In this document: one piece after another, positions 42,101 to 54,100 of the stretch
Layout of the letters: every line of letters starts with the position of its first letter
How positions within the stretch are numbered: the stretch's first letter is position 1
Assembly: GCA_023653785.1 (NCBI GenBank)
Contig: JAMKCH010001667.1
Span: 1 to 64,000, forward strand
Source: Ophioderma brevispina
Lineage: Eukaryota; Echinodermata; Ophiuroidea; Amphilepidida; Ophiodermatidae
Length of the DNA: 64,000 nt
Direction: 5' to 3'
Program-made: the position numbers and the translations under genes
The notes under the pieces: generated by a model
Databases searched by the model: none
Told to the model about the DNA's origin: nothing
The model's input: the letters and a program-made list of their open reading frames with translations, nothing else

Positions 42101-45100
42101 CTGTTTCTCCAGGCATTTGTTCTCTTTCTAAATAATCATTTGCCAAACTTCATGTAAAGCAAGTGATCCCGTGCCAACCATGGCGACACTTGTGGTTCGA
42201 ACCGCCTTGTTATAGAAAGCTTTACAATCAGGGCAAAAATCAGTACTTTCAATTTTTTTTAGGGCATGTGATATGTGAAATCTCTGTTGCAAAACCTTTA
42301 ATGGTGTTACAATTCAGGAATAACCCTCTCCCCCTATGCAGTGCAGTCAACTTCACGATGGCGACAAATCGCCAAAAGTGATCAATGTTATGATAAGAAA
42401 ATAACTCCTAACTTACCAGTATTTTTGTCGTATGCTAAATTAATTTGTTATCATATGGTATTATAACATTTGACAGGAGTCTTCCAGAACTTGGGCTGAT
42501 TGACTTTATTGGTGATATTGTGCAGATCTAATCAGGACAGATGAGTAAAAACATACTGGGGCATGTGAGTTTTCTAAAATGGGGGCGTTTATTTTAGACA
42601 ATTTGTTCAGTTTTAATTTCCATAGCCAAAATAGCCAAAACCATCTGAATGCCCAGTGCATTCCCTCACAAAATGATCACTGTTTGAACAAGCTTATCAA
42701 CATCAAAATTGCTGCATCCACATCTGCCTGATAAAATGGTCTATTTAACACACTTTTGCATTGTTCTAACATGCCGAAATGCAAACGATTGATACTGACT
42801 CGTCTGACATGCCCCGAATTTCAGTATGACTTTTTCCGTTGTACAGCATACTCTTGCAACACGCTAAAATGTCATAGGACGTGTTTCAGAAGTAATAACT
42901 ATACGAATAGCGTACCATAAGGCAATGTGGTATGATAGCCACTCGCTGTAATCACTCTGTTCAATGTTTGACTGTGATTCTAATGACAACACTCAGCTAA
43001 CTCAGCTGAGCTCAGCTCCGTTGCATAACAGACGGTACCTATTTGCCATGTGAATCCACCAACCCTTGTGCTCAGAATCATTGTTTTCGTGCTAATCAAA
43101 ATTGTGTTTATATTGTTGTGTTCCAATACTAGTATGTCCGCCTAAACTTGGTCCATTTTTTATGGTTGAAACTTGAACGTTTCAACACCGGCAAACCGTA
43201 CATACTACGCCTTGTTGAAAGGCTCCTTCTTTTGATGCCCTCAGCCCTGACCTGGCCCGGCCAGGGCAACATATGTTTAATAGCAGGTCATGTGATTTGT
43301 AATCGCCTCTCCATGGGTGGACTGGGGCAAGATGGGGCAAATCAATAGACCCGTGGTTGTAATATGACAAATCGATTTGTTTTTCAACCTCCCTCAATGA
43401 CTAGCGGTGCGTAGAGTAAGACGTGCTATTAAATTAGGCTAGCCTATAGTGCCGTAGAACCGTGGAATATGGTTGAATGTTCGCCAGAGCCCTTCATATT
43501 GCAGTACCTTTCGTAGTCTGTGACACATACTACACACCGTGGAAATACTGGGACCGCCGTATATGGTCAGGGAAGCTCCTCAGTCTTCAGGTTAGTATGT
43601 CGGTGATACCCTTGAATAAGACGGAGCTTACAACACCATTCATACTATAGGCAAACCGCCCAAAAGCGTGACTCGATCGTTGTCTAATAAACCAGATAAG
43701 AACACAACAAGAAGTTCTTTGCCAATGCCAGACCTCTCAGGGCGTAATCTAAATGGCAGGCAAAAACAGGGCGCATAGTCCGTAACTTCAGCGGAATATG
43801 CCCTCCAATTCCCTCCAGTTCCAAAGATCCACACCCTAAACCCCGCCCGATCGCCACAACAGACCCCCGATTTCGGGATAAAAAAACAATCGATCTGTGA
43901 AGGCTCGTCCCCATCCCATCCCTACCACCGTGCACTACCCAACATTTCAACTCGCGTACGATCAAAAAATGAAGCCCCTGATAGTCGTGTCAAACCTACG
44001 AAATCGAGATTCGGTCCATCATGACTACACCCTCGCTTCGCTAAAAGTGCTAGGGTGAAAATCAGTTGTACCTTCTCCTTATTTACATCGTACCCCCAAT
44101 TGTTCAGCTTACCCTAGGTATATTCCTGGAAGATTCCAGCTCACCCTTTAACATCTAAGCTGGACTCTGACCGCCCAGCTGACGAGGTAATGTTTGAGGT
44201 AATAACCTTTCCTTTGTCAATATCTTTTGTAATACCAAATATATAAAACCTCCCTGCTTCCTCTTGACCGTACACATTACCAGACACACAAATCCACCCG
44301 CGTACAATGTACGCATGCTTGTAACAACACCATTGGTTTAGATATGTAGCAGCATTTATCACAAGTGACTCAATGTACGGGGATAAGATTGAGACCAGAA
44401 TAAGAGTACTGTATAGGATTAACATCACGGTGGCTATGTTGGATTGGCCACGGTACAATCACTCATTCGTTAATTTATGAATGAATGACTTGACGCCACA
44501 GTATATAACTGGACGCCATAAATAACACTGAGTTAGTGATAACTATATAGCTCAAACCAGGGGCCATATTGTGGCCTTATGGGCATCTCATCTTGGATTG
44601 AACCATATGCATGCTTTCTCATGGTTTCAGATTGATTTAATGGATCCTTCACCATCTTAAATGGTTGACTACGACCACTAACACTACATAATTATGGAGA
44701 ACTCTATGCTCCAAACATGATCTGGCGGCCATATTGGGCGACCTTCTTGGCAGCCATCTTATCTTGATTGACCATGATGTAAGTCCACCATGGTCATGTA
44801 TTGGTTTAATGGATTCCTTTGATCTCAAAAAACCGGTTGACGTACCCAAACAACCGCTCTAAGTAAAGTTTTAAGACTTAAAAAATCCAGTTTCCCCGCT
44901 GCTGGACGCCACTTTTACTTATACATCCGATAGAAAACCATAGACATCGTGCCCAATCTAATATTCAATGAAACACAGGGTCACACTGTATTTTAAGGAC
45001 ACAAATAGTTAAACGTGTCACACAGTGTTTGCCCTTTGACTCTTAGGCCCTGGAATCACCCCCCCCATTCCACGACGACCAATGTCAAAAAACGACGTAA

Positions 45101-48100
45101 AGGTACCCTGTACTAAGTTCAGGCCATACTTAGCGATAACAAAATACAACAGGGAGTGCATTGGATGATGGGGGCACAGCTTCACCAGTACTCTACAAGT
45201 TGGGATTGATCATTGATCTGTCCATTATTAATTCATAGTACTGTTTCATGTACCAAACCCCTCCTGCCCTTTCCATGTTTCTGATGTTGCACTAAAATGA
45301 AACCGGAGAAAATCCCCCTGTGCGCTCAGTTTAACCTTGCCGGGGTGATCCACTCTAACACAAAGCCAGAATTAGCACAAATACGGGGTCAAAGCACTGA
45401 GGGAATTTAGCGGTAGCGTCAGAATCCTAAATTTAAGACTCTGTCATTAGTTTAGGGCACATAGGCCTAAACACCAATATTTACAAAAAAAACCATTTTT
45501 TTTGTGGTTTCGACGTACTATTTTCTTCTTCCAAAACTGCTGAAGATCAACAACACGTAAGGTTTATATTTCTTATTTATGCATAACGGCACGGTCGTAA
45601 TATTGATGGGGTCTATTTGATGCTTATGAGTTGCTGTATTATGTGAGGCTTGGCCGCCATCGTCTGGCGACGGGCAATCTGGTGTTAAACAATCAAGATT
45701 CAACTTCTTGCAACTTCTCCGGTTTTTTTGTTTGTGTTTCACTCCATTGTCATCGCGGATGTCCGTATTGACCCTGCATTTTATGCCATAGCATGATTTG
45801 TACAATAACCGCGATGCATAGACTAATGCAGTGAAATTGGTACGTGATCATGAATGATTTTGAAATCATGAATACTGAAGGATTGTTGAGTAGAGTAGTA
45901 ATCATAATATACCACCTTTCATTCAATTTTTTTCACACAACCGGGTATCGATCCCATTGGAGATTTTAAATCTCGGTACTCGACAATCCGCTGTCGGGGT
46001 ACCAGGGATTCAGTCACAGCCGTGTTTCTGTGTTTGTTTAAAAACTCCTATGCCATACACTTGTGTGTGAATCCATAGTGGAGGGGGGGTGGTTGTTGGA
46101 ATAAGGGGAAGGGTGGTGTTTGTGGATAGGGGGAAGATGGGGGTTGAGGGTTGGCCAGGTGGGGGTTGGGGTGGGGTGTTGTACACCAGGGAGGGGGCGG
46201 GTTGGGTACATCTGGGTAGGGTGGGGTGACCCCATGTGGGACCTTCATAACCCCAAGTGACCTTCATGACCCCGTTGACCTTGTGTTACCCTCATGTGCC
46301 TTGTAAACCCCATTTGACCTTGGGCGACCCTCCTGGGACCATTGTGACCGTAATGGGAACCATGTGACCTCATGGGACCATTGTGACCTCATGGGACCAT
46401 GGTGACCTTGTGTGACATGGTGACCTCATGGGACCCTGGTGACCGCATGGGACCTGGTGACCTCATGGGACCCTGTGACCTCATGGGCACCTTTGCAACC
46501 TCCTGTCCCCTTTGGGTCCCATTTAACAAGTCAGTGCATCGGGTGGGCTTCGTCAAGGAGGGGTGGGGTGTCGTTGATGGTCACGGTAGGGTGCCGTCGG
46601 AAGGTGACCTGGTGACCCCATGTGACCTTTGTGGCTAATGTGCCTTGTGAACCCATATGACCCTCATGTGCCCTTGTGTTACCATTGGTTCCTCATGTTA
46701 CCCATGGTGTCCCCTCATGTGACCATCTTGGTGACCTCATGTACCCTTGTTGACCTCATGTGACCCTTGGTGACCTCCATGTGACCTTGGTGACCTCATG
46801 TGACCTTGGTGACCTCATGGGGACCTTTGGCCCATTCACCAACCGGGAACGACAGACAACACCAATGGTACAACGACCATGATGTATGTTTGTTGTAAAT
46901 TGACACAAATTCATTGCATACTTCCTCCCCTCAAGTTTATTACTGAAACAAATATATTAGGATATGTACTTGGTTTGTAGGAGTACTGCTTTTTCTTTCA
47001 TGCTCACATAGAGTCCAAATTTTGAAAACCCCAACTCATCTTTATACTATTTGTTTATTCGTAGTCTTGTTCACAATAATGTTCAAGCGTTTTGATAACA
47101 TTGTTGCCCATTGCTTAGAATAGTGTAACACTTTCACTAGGCACTACCAGTTTTTACTGTGTAGGTGTCCGTCCCCCCTCCCGAAATTCAGATGTATCGT
47201 CTTGCCTGAGTGGACTAATTTGCCAAAGCACGGTGGAACTGCATGAAAAGATTTTTATGTAGGACATATGCATATATGATTACCATACACACGCGGTTTG
47301 GGGGGCACAACCCCAGGTTAATATTAAATCAACAGTAACAAAATGTAAGTTTAGGCTTTTTAGTTTGTGTCCAAAAATCAAATAATCGGGATGAAATCAT
47401 TATTCTGCACAGATCCCCATGCAGTTTATTTCCTTTGAGGCTGCCAAATTCAATGATAGGCAAATAATAAATTCTTTGCAAATCAATCAAATCAATCATG
47501 GACATGCCCTTTTCCTAGTCTTATGGTCATAGACATTAAATACAAATTAAGAGGGGGAGTGGGGAATCGTTCGCAATGGTGTTGGGAATCAGTAGGAAAA
47601 CGGGGAGGGAACTGGTTCGCTAGGGTGTTCCGAATGAGTGGGGATGATGATGGTGTTTACCCTTGAGAACAAGGAGTGTGTTAGGAATGAGGGTGTTGAG
47701 AATGGTAGTTGGATGTTTAATTAAGGGGAAGATATTTGGGAGTGAAGAGGGAGAATAATTAGGTACGGGGGTGGGGACGTTGGGGGGGTACATAGTGATG
47801 TTGGTGAGGGGTATGTTGTGAGTGATGGGGATGGAGTACATGGGATGTTGGGAAGGTGTAGATGGGTTGTTTGAAGAGGGGGAATGGGGATGTTGGTATA
47901 GGGGTAAGGGGGTTTCCAACAATATTTTTTCTGCTTTCCCAAAAAAACACTTATTTGTAAAAGAAGTTTCTGTCTATACTCCCCTATTATTTTACCTACT
48001 TAGATCATTTATGTGCTACAATCAGGGTTTGGCTTCAGGATGGCACCAAGACATATCAAAATTCCCAGATTTAAACAGTTTTTTTAAGGCATACATTGCA

Positions 48101-51100
48101 TTCTTTTTTTTCACCTACATGATTAATCAGGTCATTTTTCCCCCTCCTAAGCTGCCTCCACCCCTGTTCTATAAATTGGGTGAGCGGGGTTTACATGCAT
48201 CGTTGATGCTGCCTGTTTCTCGTAAGTGTTGTGGTGCACGTGTAACACGTACAAGGAAACTCAATGCGGAGAGCAAGTTTTAAGAATGCTGATATGTATA
48301 GGGATACGAAGGGCGACTCCACAACCGTGAACCCCCGACATCCCCACTGGAATAATTGCAGAGATTCTGTAAATGTTATTGAGATATTTGAAACCTATGG
48401 TGGCGGGAAGCAGGGAGAAAAGAAGGGTGAGGAGTATTCTTACAACTAGATGCAAGCGCAGCACTGTTCTGCATCCCCGTCCATAGGCTGACCTACTTAC
48501 CGTGGTCGAAGAATCCTTAGCATCAAACTCAGGTGTAGAATAAAGCGCAGCTCGAGGAGTGGATTAAATCGTGAAGCGGAGGAGAGTGATGACTCAGGCG
48601 TGAACAAGATGCTGTATAGGGTGCATTGCTCCTGGAAATATAGGTGCTGCGGAGGTTACAGGTGCCGAGCGATTGGTTCTCGCATCCGGCAAGGGAGAGG
48701 AGAAAAGGTGGTGCTTGGGGCACTTGGACGGGGTTGGGTTTCTGGTGTGAAGTCTTGAGCAAGAGAGATAGAGAGGTGCCCCCGAGCTGGGCAGGCGCAA
48801 GGCGGGGAAGAGAGTTCGGGCGAAAAGGGAGGGCTTGGCGGAGTGCTGATGCGAAGCTCGTGCAGGAGGAGATACCTTCAGGGTCGGTAGAGTGATACTT
48901 GTAGCCTTTGAACAAGGTTTGGGTGCTGGTTTTTTGGTACGAAGTGTGAAAGGAGCCAGCGCCACTGAAGTTAGTAGAACCTACGGTAGAGGAGTCAAAG
49001 CGCTTGGGACGGGTTGGAAGTGCCTGGGTGTAAGTCTGGAGCAGGAGGAGTACCACAGGAGGAGCTCGAAGCGCTTAAGCTTGGCAGGAGGATGGTGAGA
49101 TGCCGTTCAGGAGAAAGTGCCATTCAGGTCGGTAGGGGTGAGACGGAGGAGATGGGCGCTTTGACATGTTGGAGTGCTGCTTTGCAGTTTAGAGTCCGAG
49201 AAGCACCACTCGGAGCTTTAGGAGCAAGAAGGAGAGCTCAGAGCACTTGGACAGGGTTGAAACACACGGGGTGAAAGTCCATTGTAGGATTTGAAAAATA
49301 CCACCCGCAGTTAGCAGGAGCGAGGCAGAAAGAGCTCGGTAGAACTTGGGACAGGGTTGGAGTGCAATGTTGATATTCTGTGAGTAGGGAGGAGTACCTC
49401 TCAGATTTGGTAGGAGCGAGGTTTTGGGGGGATCGGCATTGGAGATGGGTTGCAATTGCCAGCTGGGAATTATGTTTTGGTACTTGGACGGTACCGTACC
49501 TGAAAAAAAATGACCACCCACTCTATTTAAATAATTTGTATGTCATAAGCACGATTATTCCTTTCCCGAATCACAATGAAGAATAATTGTATATCTTCAT
49601 GTATATGTAAACTTCTTGCTGCCCTTCCCTTTTATCTTCTTGCAATGTACGGTTCGTCTATCTGCTTCTTAAATAATTCTAACAAAAACTATTTATTCTG
49701 TCTTTCTTCAATTATACATTCTTTACCTTGTTATTTTCCCTACCCATGAGCTCTTCTTACGCTGAATCTATAACTGCCCGGGAGAAATTAATTTTAGCAG
49801 TAGTTTATACAACAGCCAGGATCCACAGCAACTCGACAGTTCGGATCCAAACAGAGTCGGATCACAGCCAATCAGGGCGCACAGAGCTTCGATATAGGAT
49901 GCCGCCCAGAAAAACCCGGAAGCTCTGTATTATAACCAGAAATTATGTCTAGGATGGCTATAAAAACAGCACTCTGATTACCGAGATTGCGAAATACACT
50001 GGTTACTTGTTCAGATTGATATTAATTATAATACTGGCTCTCCTATTGTCTACTTTCAACACCGAAAAATAATCCTTCAAATATTACTTTTAGTTGTTAA
50101 TTCCTAAAATCCCAACATTAAATGATATGCTACAATGTTATACTTTTATGAAAACCAACAACATCACTAACTGCCACATCAAAAAAGCTTGTTTTCACTA
50201 CAATGAATAGAAAAATCAAGTAAACCACCTTATAAGTCTTATTGGATTGACTTGACCCCAAAAAGCTGAAAAAACACCTCGTAGTGCCACTCTTGAAATA
50301 GGAAGCATCGTATAGCTCAAAAATGATTAAGCGGCCATATTGGTGACCTTATTGGCAGGCCATCTGGATTGACCATGATAAGCTGCTCAATGGGTTCGGA
50401 TTGATTTAAGGGTACACATCACCACCTTTAAAATGGTTAACTACACTACAAAACACCACTATAAGTTAAGTATTAAGTACCTATGTCCAAAACATGAGTT
50501 GGTGGCCATATTGGGCGAACTTCTTGGACCACCATCTTGGGGAGTGACCATGAATAAGCCCTTCAATGGTCATGTGAAATTTAGTTTAAGAGGGATTTCT
50601 GACCGCCAAAAACGAGTTGTGACTATACCACAAAATCCACAAAAAAGAAGTATATGTACCCTATCATTCCTAAAACTGACTTCGGCGGGCAAAAATTGGG
50701 AACCTTTTCTGGCAGCCATCTTTGATTGACATGAAATAAGTGTCACCACACACCCGGTATGTAATTTAACCTTGGTTGCTTTAATGAAATTCCACTCTGG
50801 CCTCACAACCCAACATATATGATTATATACCAAAATCATCCGTCTAGGTCGAATATGAATAAAATTCTAGACTGAAAAGGGTAGTGCTGGCCCATCTTGC
50901 TTTATGCAATATAAGAGTTGTCCACACATTGCCTTAGGTTATTCATTCGAGGTCATGTGGTTGTTAAAAAATAATATAGTTTTAAAAACTACCTTTCAAC
51001 ATGCAAGTAAGTAGCATATATGTATCGCCAGAATCGTATTTATGAGATTTTGGCAGCCCATTTGGAAAGTATCGGCCATCGTGACTGGAACTTTCCCCCC

Positions 51101-54100
51101 AAAAAAGTGGGCACCTACCTTTAAATGCTTCTATGTGACCCAAGCAACAAGTGTGCCAAGTTTGGTGCTTTATTCAGGCGGGTCACGATTTTCACTAGGC
51201 TACGGGACTATTTCCAGAAGAAATTCCTATCGAACCCATTTTCATAAGAGTTAGCTTTTGCTCCTTTATAGTGCTAGCATCTAAAGGCTGCCCTCTGAAT
51301 TCCCCAAGGATGGCACCTCAATTTTCTAACAGATCAGCGTTTTAGTTCGCACCGGCCAACTAGTTGGCGAAGGGGGACTATAGAAATGCTCTTCGTTCCT
51401 GATGCGTGGTGTGGTGGTCCCACGCGATATCTTTGGATCTAAGCAAGCGTGGGTTGTGTCCATTCTTCGCAACATAGATGTATCTCAACGTACGCTGTTG
51501 GCCTGGATCTGAAGTGGGTCAGTGTCATGGGTCAAAGGTCAAAATAGGGTCAAAAAATGGGTTAAAATTGCTACAGACCATTGTAAACACGATATCTTTG
51601 TATCTAAGCAAGTGTGGGGTGTCCATCTTCGCAACCTAGGATTGTTGCTCAAGTAGGCGGCGGATAAGTTCGGAAATGGGTCATGTGGCATGGGTCAAAG
51701 GTCAAAATATGGTCAAAAAATAGGGTCTCAAATTGGTCAAAAAATGGGATTGAAATGCTATAAGCCTTGGCAATGTGTGGCAGGATGATTGAACACTCAG
51801 TGTGGGGTTGGTCAAAATTCAGTGCCGAAAAATTTGAATGGTCATTCAAGGGCATGCTGGGTCATCATAAGGTCAAATCACTAAGAATGTGGTAGAGTGA
51901 TGAAATTGGTGGGTGTGTGGTCAAAACATTCAGTGCAAAAAATTTGTGATGGCTCATTCAAAGTCCATGTGGGGTATCCAATGGTTTCAAATCAACATAT
52001 TGGTAGTATGGTCAGGAAAAAACTGGATGGGCGTAGTAAGCATTTATTACCGGAACATTTTGAAGGTCATTTCGAGGTCGTGGGGTTATCAAGGTAAACT
52101 AACTCAACATGTGTTTAGGTCATGAAAACTGGTGGTGGATGTGGTCAAACATTTCTAACCGCCGAAATTGTTGAAGGTAATTTCAGGTCAAGTAGTGGTC
52201 ATCTAAGTCAAATAACTACAAATAGTTGTTAGGTCAAGTGTAGTCAACATTTGATACCGCAAATTGCAACTTGCTATGGCAGCAGCCTCAGTGGTTTGAG
52301 AACCAACTATTTCTGTCACCGTTCTCCTGTGAAGCTCAAATTATACAATTATATTCACTCCATTTACTATCGCCGACGGGTGGGGGACTTGTGGTTCGAG
52401 AACCGCCTTGTAATATATACATAATGTTGTTCACATACTAATCACTGTGTAAATTAGGATTAATCTCAAAATTGATATCCTACATATGGATAATCTCAAA
52501 CTTCGTTATAAATAAGATCCAGACTTTTGTCATTGCACAGGTATCCTATGGTAATCTGTATGCTATACATAAATGTTTACGGACATCAAAACGAACAATC
52601 TGATTCATCTCAAAACTTTGGAATGAGCATTTTAGGTGACATCTTTAGTTGTAGTTGACATTTTTAATTAATTACACAAAAATAAGTATATTCAAATATC
52701 TGAGTCCACCTGGACCATTGGCAGTAAGGTGGACAATAGCAATTTTATGAGCTATTGTATTGACAGCTGTGCTGCTTTGTTGCAGTGATTGATATAATTT
52801 TTTATATTTATTTTGTGTGGATTATTTATACTGTCTTCTCCAATTTTCCCTCTGTACTTCTGTTTGGAACCTTGCTTCAAAAGCTTTAGAGGCCAAACGG
52901 TTGTCCGATTGAGCGCAAATGGTCCAGAAGAACCACTAGACCAAGTCCCCTATGACGTGTACACGGATTTGGGTTCAAGGTCATGTCAAGAGAAAATTTA
53001 ATTTTTTTGTCCACAATCTAGAAAACCCACTTCTCCTGCCAATTCAAGAGCTAGGGGAAACGCGATGCGTCAACAAGACCCCTCAAAACATCCCCCCCCA
53101 CATGGGGTGTACACAGAAGTGGATCAAAGGTCCATCGGAGCAGAGGTTAGGGGGAAATTTGTACAAATAGGGTAGGGGGGTTCGTATTTGTGCTTGAACG
53201 ATTACCCTGGCATAATTCCCGTAGCCTTGGGTCTGCTAGAGCTGAGGATCTAGGCCAACAGTAGCTGCATTAACTTTGAGAAAAGATTAAAATCCCACTT
53301 CGGTATTGCTCGGGAATTCACAATTGATATATAGATCTGTTTGCGCGACTTTTCTTAGAGCCATGAGGATGGTGTTCGGGACTTTCCTGACATGAGGGAA
53401 CCTTACTTTATTCAATGAGTCCCGGGGTTTTTTGTAGGGGGTTTATCAGCATTCAAATCATGCCATTGCACACGTTGTCCTTCAATTTAAGCATTAAAAA
53501 TATTTGCCGAGTCTGGCACGTTCGAAGCAATACATCGTTCACACGAAACGATTTCTTTGCTTAATAATAGCTCACATTAACCTCAAAGAAAAGATAAAAT
53601 ACTTATTGTCGGCAATCAACAATTGATATATAAGCTGTTAGGGATTTGGATTCTCTAGTGTACTTGACATGGGGACTTCACTTTTTCTCATCAAAGAATG
53701 TTACGTTGTTTATTTGTAGAGGGTTTATATTTTTCTGATCGTTCCCTTGTAACTACTTCGAGCTGTGGATGCCGTCTTTCACTCTGCTTACCATCAAAGG
53801 ATTATTGCCTAATCTTGCACGACCATACCCAAATCACAAAGGATGTGTGTACCCAAAGCCGTTGAACAATAAGTATTGCTGTCTAAGCAAGGCATTCATT
53901 GCACATCGTTGCGCATATCGCGTATGGGTAAACATTTCGGTTATGATAGGTCTCGGTCACAAACAAAAAAAATACAGTCATCAGAATTTGGAGAGTATAA
54001 AAATAGTACAATTGGGACAGTTGTTACAAATCCTGTACATGGCAAATAAAACGATTTGGGTACATATCTTCAAATGCAATATTTTCAAACAACATAAATC

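Noticed and set aside
47041..47130. Possible OCA2 exon with 'FDNIV'
   Set aside because: Only three residues resemble the IDNIP box; the true exon was then found at 54231.
48529..49056. 175-codon minus-strand frame
   Set aside because: Lies in a GC-rich minisatellite; other frames are also open and the peptide repeats with the array.
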